The notes below the pieces were generated by a model. That model saw nothing but the letters and a program-made list of their open reading frames with translations. It did no database searches and was not told the origin of the DNA. Made by a program: the position numbers and the translations under genes. Below are positions 1 through 8,466 of a stretch of 64,000 nt of DNA, in pieces. Source of the stretch: Lysobacteraceae bacterium (GTDB lineage: Bacteria; Pseudomonadota; Gammaproteobacteria; Xanthomonadales; Rhodanobacteraceae); NCBI GenBank assembly GCA_021372495.1, contig JAJFUF010000038.1:60559-124558 (forward strand), read 5' to 3'. Positions within the stretch are counted from its first letter, which is position 1; the number at the start of each line of letters is the position of its first letter.

Positions 1-128
1 CGTTCTTCGCCTGGGAAGAAGTCTCCACAGTCAGCTTCGACGAGCCCTACGCGCAAGCGCTGCTCGACGTCGCCGGCGCCGCGCCCGCATTGGAACAGGG
101 CGACTCCGGCGTCGGCCGCGCGCACTGA
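1..128 (+). CDS. C-terminal end of an unidentified protein (partial)
   Basis: The window opens inside this gene. The reading frame begins at base 3 and gives 41 residues before a TGA at 126-128. The visible tail starts FFAWEEVSTVSFDEPYAQ and ends DSGVGRAH. It is acidic and shows no motif I recognise, so no function is proposed. It lies about 200 bp upstream of the DUF971 gene on the same strand. That spacer holds a long hairpin (TCGCCCCC at 152-159 with GGGGGCGA at 179-186) but no T-run, so it is only a weak terminator candidate. Codon use resembles the neighbouring genes, which supports a real coding end. Confidence 0.5.
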   Translation, partial: FFAWEEVSTVSFDEPYAQALLDVAGAAPALEQGDSGVGRAH

Positions 129-282
129 GCGCAGGCGCGTCGCCCCGAAGATCGCCCCCAGCGGATCCCGCTCCCGCCGGGGGCGAAAGAGCGGCGGGGT
201 GAAGGCGGGATGCGATTGTTCGCCGCGCCGGTCTCCATCCCTTACGGATCCGCCATCACGGCGCGGCGAAGCGCACGTCCGC

Positions 283-324
283 TTGACGCAGGCCAGGCCG
301 CGTCTGCGCGCACGCCGCTAGACT
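283..324 (+). promoter_or_regulatory. Candidate promoter with FNR/CRP-like half-dyad, upstream of the DUF971 gene
   Basis: A -10-like TAGACT lies at 319-324. It would place +1 exactly on the A of the ATG at 331, giving a leaderless message. No conventional -35 is present. Instead TTGACGCAGGCCAG (283-296) covers -48 to -35, so its centre falls at -41.5, the class II activator position. The right half is degenerate (GCCAG instead of GTCAA). The site is recognised because a better version sits in the same geometry at fdxA. Confidence 0.4.
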
Positions 325-330
325 AGGCGG

Positions 331-693
331 ATGACCCACACGCCGCATCCCACCGACCTCGTCCTGCACCGCGCCTCGCACACGCTCGAAGTCGCCTTCG
401 AAAGCGGCGAGCGCTTCCAGCTCCCCTGCGAATACCTGCGCACGCACTCGCCCAGCGCCGAAGTGCAGGGCCACCACCCCAGCCAGCGCGTGCTGGTCGC
501 CGGCAAGCGCCACGTCAACATCGACGCCATCGAGCCGGTCGGCAACTACGGCGTGCTGCTGCGCTTCGACGACGGCCACGCCACCGGCATCTTCGCCTGG
601 GGCACGCTGTACGAACTCGGCCGCGACTACGAAAAGAACTGGCAGTCCTACCTCGAAGGACTTGAGGCGAACGGGATGCGGCGGGAGCCGTGA
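331..693 (+). CDS. DUF971 / gamma-butyrobetaine hydroxylase-like N-terminal domain protein
   Basis: This 120-residue protein is a stand-alone DUF971 (GBBH-like N-terminal) domain. The typical pattern is visible: an early LVLHRASHTLEVAFE strand pair, the SPSAEVQGH region, then VGNYGVLLRFDDGHATGIF and WGTLYELG near the middle and end. In other organisms the fold occurs at the N-terminus of carnitine-biosynthesis hydroxylases and fused to the Fe-S scaffold HCF101. The stand-alone bacterial form has no settled function, and an Fe-S or metal role is inference. The ATG at 331 has no Shine-Dalgarno sequence but lies seven bases after a -10-like TAGACT, so translation may be leaderless. Confidence 0.88.
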   Translation: MTHTPHPTDLVLHRASHTLEVAFESGERFQLPCEYLRTHSPSAEVQGHHPSQRVLVAGKRHVNIDAIEPVGNYGVLLRFDDGHATGIFAWGTLYELGRDYEKNWQSYLEGLEANGMRREP

Positions 694-894
694 CTCGCAC
701 CGCATCCCGAATGCGTGTCGATCGCCGAGCAGCCCAGGGGCCGCGCACGCCCCGCTCCTTCGCTTCTGCAGTTGCGAATGCCGAATCGCCGCGCCGCCCT
801 TCGAGGTTGCTCATTCCCCCGCACGGCGAGACGTCGGCAGCAACTTGGCCGGCACCTCGCCTCTCGTAGCTACCCGGGCACCGAGCCCGGCAGC

Positions 895-3800
895 TCAGGC
901 GAACAGCGCCTCGAGATCCGCCTCGTCGAAGGCCAGTCGGTCGCGCGTGCCGCCGCCGGCGAGGACGGCTTCGGCCAGTTCGGCCTTGCGCGCCTTCAGC
1001 GCCTCGATGCGTTCCTCGACGGTGCCGGCGCAGATCAGGCGGTAGACGAACACCGGCTTGTCCTGGCCGATGCGGTGCGCGCGATCGGAGGCCTGCGCCT
1101 CGGCGGCGGGGTTCCACCACGGGTCGTAGTGGATCACGGTGTCGGCGGCGGTGAGGTTGAGGCCGACGCCGCCCGCCTTCAGCGACAGCAGGAACAGCGG
1201 CACCTCGCCTTCCTGGAAGCGGCGCACCGGCTCGGCGCGGTCGCGCGTCTCGCCGGTGAGGGTGACGTAGCGGAGGTGGCGGCGGTCGAGCTCGCGCGCG
1301 ATCAGCCCCAGCATCTCGGTGAACTGGCTGAACAGCAGCACGCGCCGGCCTTCGGCGACCAGCGCCGGCAGCATGTCCATCAGCATTTCCATCTTGGCCG
1401 ACTCGCGCACGCCGCGCGCGGCCTCCAGTTTCACCAGGCGCGGATCGCAGCAGACCTGGCGCAGCTTGAGCAGCGCATCCAGCACGACGATGCCGCTCTG
1501 CTCCAGCCCGCGCTGCGCGATCACCTCGCGCAGCTCCTCGGCCAGCGTCAGGCGCAGGCTGTCGTAAAGCTCGCGCTGGCGGCCTTCGAGGGTGACGGTG
1601 CGCGTGATCTCGGTCTTCGGCGGCAGCTCGGTCGCCACCTGGGACTTGGTGCGGCGCAGGATGAACGGCGCGATGCGGCGGTTCAGGCGCGCCTGGCATT
1701 CGGCGTCGCCGTAGCGCTCGATCGGCTGGCGGTAGTGACGGCGGAATGCGCCCTCGTCGCCGAGCAGCGCGGGCACGACCAGGTCGAGCTGCGACCACAG
1801 TTCGCCAAGGTGGTTTTCCAGCGGCGTGCCGGTCAGGCACACGCGGCGCGCGGCCTTCAGCGCCAGCACGGCGCGGCGCGCCTGCGTGCGCGGGTTCTTC
1901 ACCTGCTGCGCCTCGTCCAGCGCCACCAGCGCGAAGCGCTGGCCCTTGATCGCGGCGAGGTCGCGCGGCAGCAGCGCGTAGCTGGTCAGCACGATGTCGC
2001 AGTCGCCGAGGCGCGCGAACGCCTGCGCGCGCTCGGGGCCGTGCAGGGTCAGCACGCGCAGCGACGGCGCGAAGCGCGCGGCCTCGCCCTGCCAGTTCGG
2101 GATCAGGCTGGTCGGCGCGACGATCAGCGCCGGCTTCTTCAGCGCGCCCGATTCCTTCAGCGCCAGCAGGTGCGCGAGCAACTGCACGGTCTTGCCGAGG
2201 CCCATGTCGTCGGCGAGCACGCCGCCCAGGCCGGCTTCGGCCAGCGCGTTCAGCCAGCGCAGGCCTTCGCGTTGGTACGGGCGCAGTTCCGCCCGCAGCC
2301 CGGCCGGCTCCGCATCGGAGGCGTGCGCGGCGGCCTCGCGCAGGCGCTGCGCGAAGCCGGCCAGTGCGGGCGGCGCGTCCAGCGTGCCGCTCTTCGGCAG
2401 CGCCTCGACGAATTCCTCCAGACGGCCGGCCTGCACGCGCGGCAGGTGCAGCTTGTCGCGCGGGCGTTCGAGGTATTCGGCCAGCGGCGCCAGCAGGCCG
2501 CGCAGCACCTTCAGGCGCACCGGCACGCGGCGGCGCTCGTCGACCGGCGCGTACCAGACCGCATCGTCGGTTTCGTTGGCGCCCGGCGTCAGCGAGATCT
2601 GGTGCTCGGCCAGCGCCTGCGCCACCGCGGGCAGCATGTTGACGCGCTTGCCCTCGACCTCGATGCCGATCTCCAGCTCGAAGGCGTGGCCGTCCTTGTC
2701 GGGCTCGGCGACGCCGTACCAGCGCGGCGGCCCTTCCAGCACCTCGAACGGGAAGCTCGAGGCGTAGTCGAGGCTGAAGCCGTCCTGCTCCAGCTTCGGC
2801 CGCAGCGCCAGCCAGCGCGCCGGCGTGTTGACCTCGAGCGCGCCGGCGTAGCCCTTGCCCGGAAACAGCCAGGCGTCCTCGGGCAGGGTGTCGGCGAGAT
2901 CCCAGGGCAGGCCTTCGCAATCGACCGCGGGCGCCAGGCCCTGCGCTTCGAGGCGCTCCATCGCGGCGAGTTCCTCGGCGCGGCGGCGGGTGATCTCGAC
3001 CAGCTTGTTGTCGCGCACGCGCCGCACCAGCGCCTCGCCGCCGCGGCCGGGCAGGCGCTCGCCGCCATAGTCGAAGGCGAGGCGCGCGTAGGCCAGCGGC
3101 GGCGTGCCGGCGGCGAGACGCGCGTGGCGGGTCAGCGCGTGCAGGGTCAGCACCGGCTTCGGTTTCAGATCGGCGCGCTGCGGCGCGGCGAACACGCGCG
3201 GCGGCGGCACGCGGCCTTCCAGCGCGGAACCGGCCAGCGCCGCGCGCAGCGCCTCGCTGTGCTCGGGCGCCAGCGGCGGCGCGTCGAGCAGCGCGGCCTC
3301 CTCGACGGGGCCGTCCAGCGGACCGAGCTCGGCGCGCTCGGGATCGAGGAACCACAGCGCATCGACGCGGACCACGCGCGCGCCGTGCTCGAGCTGCGGC
3401 AGCAGGCGCTGCTGGCCGTCGCGCAGCGTGTCCCAGTGCCAGCGCAGCGGGCGCGCGCGGCCGCGCGCCAGCCGCAGCCCGGCGATGCCGCCGAGGAAGC
3501 AGGGCGCGACGTCGAGGATCTCGACCAGCAGCGCGTCGGCGACGGCACCGGACAGGTGCGCGTAGCTGCGGCCCTTGCGCTGCGTCTGCGGCAGGCCGAG
3601 CACGCTGGCGGCGAGGCGCTGCTCGACCGGCTTCAGCCCCGCCTGGGCGAGCTTGCGCCCGTCCAGCGGCACCGCGCGGCCGATGCGCCCTTCCGGCAGC
3701 GCCTGCAACAGCACCGGCGCGGCCTCGACGCGCGCGGCGGCGCTGCCCTCGTCGTGGATCAGGTCGAGGAAGAAACCGAGCGTCTGCGGCTCGTGTGCCG

Positions 3801-3930
3801 CCGTGTCCGTCGCGCGGCCTTCCAGCAACCGCTGCCACGCCGCCGGCAGGCGGGCCTCGCCGTCGCCGCTGTGCGTTTCGCGTCGCTCGTCCATGGTTTG
3901 CCGGGTCGGCTGCGGCATCCGCCCTCGCAT
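895..3930 (-). CDS. SNF2/RapA-type DEAD/DEAH box helicase
   Basis: This is a large Swi2/Snf2 family ATPase that probably remodels protein-DNA or protein-RNA contacts. The N-terminal half is a family-specific extension. The ATPase core starts near residue 565 with LADDMGLGKT (Walker A), followed by DEAQ near 670 (motif II) and LTGTPLEN (motif III). The C-terminal RecA lobe shows QFTEMLGLI and GGVGLNLTAADTVIHYDPWW, with the motif VI SDRAHRIGQ. The start is uncertain: ATGs occur at 3930, 3918 and 3894. GAGGG precedes the 3918 codon closely, and a -10-like TAGGCT on this strand (3957-3952) would serve any of them. It is monocistronic by context, with its own spacer from gpsA. No restriction or phage genes adjoin it, so a defence role is not indicated. 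Confidence 0.88.
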   Translation of the reverse strand: MRGRMPQPTRQTMDERRETHSGDGEARLPAAWQRLLEGRATDTAAHEPQTLGFFLDLIHDEGSAAARVEAAPVLLQALPEGRIGRAVPLDGRKLAQAGLKPVEQRLAASVLGLPQTQRKGRSYAHLSGAVADALLVEILDVAPCFLGGIAGLRLARGRARPLRWHWDTLRDGQQRLLPQLEHGARVVRVDALWFLDPERAELGPLDGPVEEAALLDAPPLAPEHSEALRAALAGSALEGRVPPPRVFAAPQRADLKPKPVLTLHALTRHARLAAGTPPLAYARLAFDYGGERLPGRGGEALVRRVRDNKLVEITRRRAEELAAMERLEAQGLAPAVDCEGLPWDLADTLPEDAWLFPGKGYAGALEVNTPARWLALRPKLEQDGFSLDYASSFPFEVLEGPPRWYGVAEPDKDGHAFELEIGIEVEGKRVNMLPAVAQALAEHQISLTPGANETDDAVWYAPVDERRRVPVRLKVLRGLLAPLAEYLERPRDKLHLPRVQAGRLEEFVEALPKSGTLDAPPALAGFAQRLREAAAHASDAEPAGLRAELRPYQREGLRWLNALAEAGLGGVLADDMGLGKTVQLLAHLLALKESGALKKPALIVAPTSLIPNWQGEAARFAPSLRVLTLHGPERAQAFARLGDCDIVLTSYALLPRDLAAIKGQRFALVALDEAQQVKNPRTQARRAVLALKAARRVCLTGTPLENHLGELWSQLDLVVPALLGDEGAFRRHYRQPIERYGDAECQARLNRRIAPFILRRTKSQVATELPPKTEITRTVTLEGRQRELYDSLRLTLAEELREVIAQRGLEQSGIVVLDALLKLRQVCCDPRLVKLEAARGVRESAKMEMLMDMLPALVAEGRRVLLFSQFTEMLGLIARELDRRHLRYVTLTGETRDRAEPVRRFQEGEVPLFLLSLKAGGVGLNLTAADTVIHYDPWWNPAAEAQASDRAHRIGQDKPVFVYRLICAGTVEERIEALKARKAELAEAVLAGGGTRDRLAFDEADLEALFA

Positions 3931-4083
3931 GCTTGCTGGACCAAAACAGGTAGCCTAGCACCGCCGCGGGGCGATGCCGCAAGTTCGATCGGCGGAATGC
4001 GGGACGGGTCGACGTTGCGGGCGGGCCTTTCGGCCTCGACGGCCGCGCGCCGCGGCTGAAGCCGCTCGCGCCGGAGTGCCGCC

Positions 4084-5106
4084 TCAGCGGCCGAACAGCT
4101 CGCCCGGATACTCGGGCTTGGGCTCGCGCGCCAGCAGCGTGCGCAGGCCTTCGACCGGGGTGATCTCGCCGTGCAGGACAGCGCGCACGCCGTTGGCGAT
4201 CGGCAGGTCGAGGCCGTGGCGCTCGGCGAGGCGCACCACCTCGTCGGCGGTGACCACGCTCTCGACCACCTGGCCGATCTCGGCGAGCGCCTGCTGCAGC
4301 GGCACGCCGCGGCCCAGCGCCAGGCCGAGCCGGCGGTTGCGCGACAGGTCGCCGGTGCAGGTCAGCACCAGGTCGCCGAGGCCGGCGAGGCCCATCAGCG
4401 TCTCCGCGCGCGCGCCAATGGCGACGCCGAGGCGCAGCATCTCGTTCAAGCCGCGCGTGATCAGGCCGGCGCGCGCGTTCTGGCCGAGCTGCATGCCGTC
4501 GGCGACGCCGACCGCGACCGCCAGCACGTTCTTCATCGCACCGCCCAGCTCGGCGCCGATCACGTCGGTGCCGGTGTAGGCGCGGAAGGTCGGCGCGTGC
4601 AGCAGCACGGCGACGCGCTGCGCGAACGCGGGGTCGGCCGAGTGCACGGTGACCGCGGTCGGCAGACCCTGCGCGACTTCCTTGGCGAACGAAGGGCCGG
4701 TGACCACCGCCGCCGGCGTCTGCGGCAGGCGCTCGGCGACCAGCTCGTGCAGGAAGCGGCCGGTGCCGGGCTCGAATCCTTTCACCGCCCACGCCAGGCC
4801 GGCGCCCGCCGGCAGCCGCGGCGCCACCTCGTCCAGCAGCGCGCGGAAGGCGTGGCTCGGCACCACGATCAGGGCCAGGTCGACGCCGTCCAGCGCCTTG
4901 CCGAGGTCGGGCTCGAACGTCAGTTCGGCCGGCAGCTCGCAGTCGGGCAGGTAGCGCGCGTTGCGGCGCGTGGCGGCCATCGCCGCCAGCGCCTTCGGAT
5001 CGCGCCCCCACAGTCGGGTGGCGGCGCCGTTGCGGGCCAGCAGCGCGGCAAGCGCCGTGCCCCACGAGCCGGCGCCCAGCACCGCGACCGTCGGTCGCTT
5101 CTCCAT
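4084..5106 (-). CDS. gpsA: Glycerol-3-phosphate dehydrogenase [NAD(P)+]
   Basis: GpsA reduces dihydroxyacetone phosphate to sn-glycerol 3-phosphate, the backbone for phospholipid synthesis, in the cytoplasm. The 340 residues match the family length. The Rossmann nucleotide-binding motif [10 protein letters not shown] lies at residues 11-20. The substrate domain shows [10 protein letters not shown], the catalytic-lysine region [11 protein letters not shown] and [11 protein letters not shown]. The gene starts 3 bp after the secB stop, so the two form an operon with likely translational coupling, and no strong ribosome site of its own is visible. Its product feeds PlsB, encoded about 13 kb away in this window. 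Confidence 0.97.
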   Translation of the reverse strand: MEKRPTVAVLGAGSWGTALAALLARNGAATRLWGRDPKALAAMAATRRNARYLPDCELPAELTFEPDLGKALDGVDLALIVVPSHAFRALLDEVAPRLPAGAGLAWAVKGFEPGTGRFLHELVAERLPQTPAAVVTGPSFAKEVAQGLPTAVTVHSADPAFAQRVAVLLHAPTFRAYTGTDVIGAELGGAMKNVLAVAVGVADGMQLGQNARAGLITRGLNEMLRLGVAIGARAETLMGLAGLGDLVLTCTGDLSRNRRLGLALGRGVPLQQALAEIGQVVESVVTADEVVRLAERHGLDLPIANGVRAVLHGEITPVEGLRTLLAREPKPEYPGELFGR

Positions 5107-5109
5107 CGC

Positions 5110-5601
5110 TTACGCGTTGGCGACAGGCGCCTCGGCGCGCCGACGCAGCTGCTCGCCGTAGAGGGCGTCGAAGTTGATCGGCTGCAGCAGGAACGGCGGG
5201 AAGCCGCCGTTGACCACCAGGTCGGAGATCATCTGGCGGGCGTACGGGAACAGCACGTTCGGGCAGTAGCTGCCGAGGATCGCGTCGCGCTCGGCGTCGG
5301 CGAAGCCGACGACGTCGAAGATGCCCGCCTGGTGCACCTCGGCGAGGTAGGCGGTGCGGTCCTGCAGGGTGCAGGTCAGGGTCAGGGTCAGCACGACCTC
5401 GAAGACGCCGTCGGCCAACTGGTCGGCCTTGTGGCTGAGGTTGAGCTGCACCTGCGGCGCCTGCTGGCTCTCGCCGATTTCCTGGAAGATCTGCGGGGCG
5501 TTCGGCGCCTCGAAGGACGCGTCGCGGACGTAGATCTTCTGCAGCGCCAGCTGCGCCTGCGTGGCCTGGCCGTTGGCCTGGGCGGGCGTGTTGTCTGCCA
5601 T
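5110..5601 (-). CDS. secB: Protein-export chaperone SecB
   Basis: SecB is the tetrameric cytoplasmic chaperone that keeps preproteins unfolded and delivers them to SecA. The 163 residues contain the conserved core IYVRDASFEAPNAP, the VVLTLTLTCTL strands, AEVHQAGIF and the C-terminal NVLFPYARQMISDL and FPPFLLQPINFDALY. The ATG at 5601 is chosen because GGGGAG lies nine bases upstream. An in-frame ATG at 5655 would add 18 residues unlike other SecB proteins. It is the first gene of a secB-gpsA operon and is divergent from rpmB-rpmG across a 294-bp spacer. Confidence 0.96.
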   Translation of the reverse strand: MADNTPAQANGQATQAQLALQKIYVRDASFEAPNAPQIFQEIGESQQAPQVQLNLSHKADQLADGVFEVVLTLTLTCTLQDRTAYLAEVHQAGIFDVVGFADAERDAILGSYCPNVLFPYARQMISDLVVNGGFPPFLLQPINFDALYGEQLRRRAEAPVANA

Positions 5602-5692
5602 GGTGCTCGAACTCCCCTCGAATAAGATCGGACAAAGGCGGGGATTGTCCCACACTGGCGGCTGCGCTGCACCCTGCCGGCCGGTGTCGCGC

Positions 5693-5722
5693 TTGCCGCG
5701 CGCGCGCGGGCGATGCCATAAT
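5693..5722 (+). promoter_or_regulatory. Candidate sigma-70 promoter for rpmB-rpmG
   Basis: TTGCCG at 5693-5698 (4/6 to the -35 consensus) is followed after 18 bp by CATAAT at 5717-5722 (5/6). The predicted start near 5729 leaves a GC-rich leader of roughly 165 nt before rpmB, long for a ribosomal protein message and rich in potential stems. Confidence 0.55.
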
Positions 5723-5895
5723 GATCAGCTGTTTCACGCCGACCCGGCCCAGGCCGGGGGCGTCCCGGGGCGCGGTCCGGGCGCATGCGGCGGCCGATTC
5801 CAGCACCGCGTGGCGCAACCCGGTCCGACCGGGCCAGGCCGCTGGGCCGATGCCGTCCTGGCCAAAGGGCGGCCCTACAGCTTTCGGAGCACATC

Positions 5896-6132
5896 ATGGC
5901 CCGAGTTTGCCAAGTCACCGGAAAGCGCGTGCAGGTCGGCAACAACGTCTCGCACGCCAACAACAAGACCCGCCGCCGCTGGCTGCCCAACCTGCACGAG
6001 CGCCGGTTCTGGGTGCCCAGCGAGAACCGCTGGGTCAAGCTGCGCGTGTCCAACCAGGCGCTGCGCACCATCGACAAGAAGGGCATCGAGGCCGTGATCG
6101 CCGAGCTGCGTGCCCGCGGCGAGAAGATCTGA
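5896..6132 (+). CDS. rpmB: 50S ribosomal protein L28 (bL28)
   Basis: This 78-residue protein of the large ribosomal subunit begins [20 protein letters not shown] and continues with [18 protein letters not shown], the standard bL28 pattern. The ATG at 5896 is the conserved family start; upstream in-frame codons belong to the leader. CGGAG sits shortly before it. It is followed 13 bp later by rpmG, the usual bacterial pairing. A long structured leader precedes it and could hold autoregulatory sequence, but no known ribosomal-protein leader fold was recognised. Confidence 0.98.
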   Translation: MARVCQVTGKRVQVGNNVSHANNKTRRRWLPNLHERRFWVPSENRWVKLRVSNQALRTIDKKGIEAVIAELRARGEKI

Positions 6133-6145
6133 GGAGGACTGACCC

Positions 6146-6310
6146 ATGGCTTCCAAGCGCGACAAGATCCGCCTGATCTCCTCGGCCGGCACCGGCCACT
6201 TCTACACCACCGACAAGAACAAGAAGAACACGCCGGACAAGATGGAGGTCAAGAAGTACGACCCCGTCGTCCGCAAGCACGTGATCTACAAGGAAGGCAA
6301 GATCAAGTAA
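6146..6310 (+). CDS. rpmG: 50S ribosomal protein L33 (bL33)
   Basis: The 54-residue product starts [20 protein letters not shown] and ends [11 protein letters not shown], a clear bL33. GAGGAGG stands eight bases before the ATG at 6146. It is second in the rpmB-rpmG operon and is followed 24 bp downstream by a strong intrinsic terminator. The four-cysteine zinc ribbon of the zinc-dependent L33 paralogues is absent (no CxxC), so this is the zinc-independent form. Confidence 0.98.
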   Translation: MASKRDKIRLISSAGTGHFYTTDKNKKNTPDKMEVKKYDPVVRKHVIYKEGKIK

Positions 6311-6334
6311 GCCCTGCCTCCCTGCGGCACCTCG

Positions 6335-6365
6335 AAAACCCGCCCACCGTGGCGGGTTTTCTTTT
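6335..6365 (+). terminator. Intrinsic terminator of rpmB-rpmG
   Basis: AAAACCCGCC (6335-6344) pairs perfectly with GGCGGGTTTT (6351-6360) around a six-base loop and runs into TTTTCTTTT. It lies 24 bp after the rpmG stop. Confidence 0.92.
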
Positions 6366-6386
6366 GGCCGCGCGGCGGGAGAAACG

Positions 6387-6410
6387 AAAAGCCCGCCTTG
6401 CGGCGGGCTT
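6387..6410 (-). terminator. Intrinsic terminator of the desaturase gene
   Basis: Read on the minus strand, GCCCGCC-GCAA-GGCGGGC (6408-6391) is followed by TTTTCGTTT. It sits 25 bp beyond the desaturase stop and back to back with the rpmG terminator. Confidence 0.85.
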
Positions 6411-6434
6411 CTGCGTGCGACAGGTCGCTCGACG

Positions 6435-7628
6435 TCAGCGCGATGCCACCGCGTAGCCCTTCAGCCGCGCGGCGAACGCCTGCAGCGTGCGGATGCCGCT
6501 GGCTTCCGCCTCGCGGCACCACTGCTGCAGGCCGGCCAACGCGGCGTCGGGGCCGCGCTGCTCCATCAGCGCGGCGAGGCGCGCGCGGAATTCGCAGACG
6601 GTGGCGAGGCGCGGGCGCTGGCGCACGAACGTGGTCAGCTTCTCGCGCGAGGTGGCGTCGAGCCAGCGGCCGCCGTTGGCCAGCGCGCGGCGCAGCTTGC
6701 GCGGCGTCGCCTTCAGGCCCTCGCCGGCGTGCGCGGCTTCCTCGCGCAGGGTCGGCACGATCACGCCGCGGAAGAAGTCGGTCATCACCTGGAAGCGGTG
6801 GGTCAGCACCGCCTTCAGCGTCTCGGTGTCGGGCAGCGCGACGTTCGGGCGCAGGTCCAGGGTCGGCGCCACGCGCAGCACCTTGGCCAGGCCGAGCTTC
6901 TCGCACAGGCGGATCACGCCCCAGCCGATGTCCACCTCGAACCGGCGCAGGGCGAACTTGGCCGAGCTGGGGAAGGCGTGGTGGTTGTTGTGCAGCTCCT
7001 CGCCGCCGATCCACACGCCCCACGGGGTGAGGTTGGTCGCGGTGTCGGCGGTCTCGAAGTTGCGGTAGCCCCACCAGTGGCCGATGCCGTTGACCACGCC
7101 CGCGGCCCACACCGGGATCCACAGCATCTGGATCGCCCAGATCGCCAGGCCGACCGCGCCGAACAGCGCGATGTTGATGATCGCCATCAGGGTCGGACCC
7201 CACTCGGGGTGGCGCGAGTAGAGGTGGCGTTCCAGCCAGTCGTCGGGCGTGCCGCGGCCGTACTTCTCCATGTCCGCGGCGTTGGTGGCGGCCGCGCGGT
7301 ACAGCTCGGCGCCCTGCCAGAACACCTTGTCGATGCCGAACACCTGCGGGCTGTGCGGATCCTGCTCGGTCTCGCAATGCGCGTGGTGCTTGCGGTGGAT
7401 CGCCACCCACTGCTTGGTGACCATCGCCGTGGTCAGCCACGCCCAGAAGCGGAAGAAGTGCGCCAGCGCGGGGTGGAAGTCCACGCCGCGATGCGCCTGG
7501 CTGCGGTGCAGGTACAGCGTCACCGCGAAGATGGTGAACTGCGTGACCACCAGCAGGTAGACCAGCCAGGTGGCCCAGCCGGCGCCGGTCAGGCCGCGCG
7601 CGGCAAAGTCGAGCAGAAGATCGGTCAT
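6435..7628 (-). CDS. Membrane fatty acid desaturase (acyl-CoA delta-9 type)
   Basis: This integral membrane di-iron desaturase is expected to introduce a cis double bond into acyl chains and tune membrane fluidity. The 397-residue protein has three histidine boxes: HRSQAH at 41-46, HRKHH at 78-82 and HNNHH at 213-217. Hydrophobic segments lie at about 14-40, 58-76 and 143-190. A C-terminal soluble extension of roughly 130 residues follows the third box. The ATG at 7628 begins MTDLLLDFAARG directly before the first membrane segment. Its ribosome site is weak. It is divergent from the ABC operon across 109 bp. Confidence 0.9.
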   Translation of the reverse strand: MTDLLLDFAARGLTGAGWATWLVYLLVVTQFTIFAVTLYLHRSQAHRGVDFHPALAHFFRFWAWLTTAMVTKQWVAIHRKHHAHCETEQDPHSPQVFGIDKVFWQGAELYRAAATNAADMEKYGRGTPDDWLERHLYSRHPEWGPTLMAIINIALFGAVGLAIWAIQMLWIPVWAAGVVNGIGHWWGYRNFETADTATNLTPWGVWIGGEELHNNHHAFPSSAKFALRRFEVDIGWGVIRLCEKLGLAKVLRVAPTLDLRPNVALPDTETLKAVLTHRFQVMTDFFRGVIVPTLREEAAHAGEGLKATPRKLRRALANGGRWLDATSREKLTTFVRQRPRLATVCEFRARLAALMEQRGPDAALAGLQQWCREAEASGIRTLQAFAARLKGYAVASR

Positions 7629-7701
7629 GGGAAAGCTGTGCAGGGGGAAGGAAAACAACGCGTTGCAGTCTACGCGGCCCTTGCCGTACCCGCCAGCATG
7701 G

Positions 7702-7731
7702 TTGCGGTGCCGCGATGCACGCCGTGACAAT
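7702..7731 (+). promoter_or_regulatory. Candidate promoter of the Gld-like ABC operon (leaderless)
   Basis: TTGCGG at 7702-7707 and GACAAT at 7726-7731 are 18 bp apart. The predicted +1 at 7738 coincides with the A of the ATG of the ABC ATPase, and no Shine-Dalgarno sequence precedes that ATG. Confidence 0.4.
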
Positions 7732-7737
7732 GTGGCG

Positions 7738-8466
7738 ATGCACGGCACGGATCACAACCTGCTCGTCCTCGATCGCGTCGGCCGGCGCCTCGCCGGCCGC
7801 GAGATCGTGCAGGACCTGCGCCTGACGCTCGACCGCGGCACGGTGCTGGGCCTGCTCGGCGTCAACGGCGCCGGCAAGTCGACCACGCTGGCGATGATCG
7901 CCGGCGTGCTGGCGCCCAGCCGCGGCGCGGTGCGCATCGACGGCCGCGACCTCGCCGAACATCCGCAGACCGCGCGCACCCACGTCGGCTACCTGCCCGA
8001 GCAGGTGCCGCTGTACCCCGAACTGACCGTGGCCGAATACCTCGACGCCTGCGCGCGCCTGCGCGGCATGGCTGCGGCCACGCGCCGCACGGCCGTCGCG
8101 GCGGCGCTCGCGCGGCTCGACCTCGGCGCCGTCGCGCGGCGCCTGTGCGGCGCGCTCTCGCTGGGCCTGCGCCAGCGCGTCGGCCTCGCCCAGGCGCTGC
8201 TGCACGATCCGCCGCTGCTGGTGCTGGACGAGCCGGGCAACGGCCTCGACCCGGTGCAGACGGCGAGCCTGCGCGTGCTGATCCGCGAGCTCGGCCGCGA
8301 GCGCGCGGTGATCCTGTCCACCCACCTGCTGCCGGAAGTGACCGCCGTGTGCGACCGCGTCGCCATCCTGCACGAAGGCCGCCTGCGCCACGACGCGCCG
8401 CTGGGCGACGGCAGCGCGCTCGAGCGCACCTTCCTCGCCATCGCCGCCGGGGCAGTGGCCGCATGA
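7738..8466 (+). CDS. ABC transporter ATP-binding protein (GldA/CcmA-like)
   Basis: This 242-residue ABC ATPase is the first gene of a four-gene operon. Walker A is GVNGAGKST at 41-49, the Q-loop region is YLPEQ, the signature is LSLGLRQR and Walker B is LLVLDEPGNGLDP, with a switch-histidine region STHLLPEV. It resembles the ATPases of GldA and of ABC-2-type exporters. Its stop overlaps the next start as ATGA at 8463-8466, implying coupled translation with its membrane partner. The transported substrate is unknown. Start choice: no ribosome site is visible, but a -10-like element lies seven bases upstream. Confidence 0.93.
   Translation: MHGTDHNLLVLDRVGRRLAGREIVQDLRLTLDRGTVLGLLGVNGAGKSTTLAMIAGVLAPSRGAVRIDGRDLAEHPQTARTHVGYLPEQVPLYPELTVAEYLDACARLRGMAAATRRTAVAAALARLDLGAVARRLCGALSLGLRQRVGLAQALLHDPPLLVLDEPGNGLDPVQTASLRVLIRELGRERAVILSTHLLPEVTAVCDRVAILHEGRLRHDAPLGDGSALERTFLAIAAGAVAA

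Noticed and set aside
152..186. Hairpin after the first partial gene as a terminator
   Set aside because: The stem is strong but no T-run follows on either strand, so it was not listed as a terminator.
895..3930. SNF2-type helicase as part of a phage-defence island
   Set aside because: The neighbours are housekeeping genes (DUF971, gpsA, secB); no nuclease, methylase or other defence partner is present.
515..5818. A 1767-codon open frame on the minus strand
   Set aside because: It runs across the SNF2, gpsA and secB genes in another frame and is Arg/Ala/Gly/Pro-rich without domains, as expected for a shadow frame in very GC-rich DNA.
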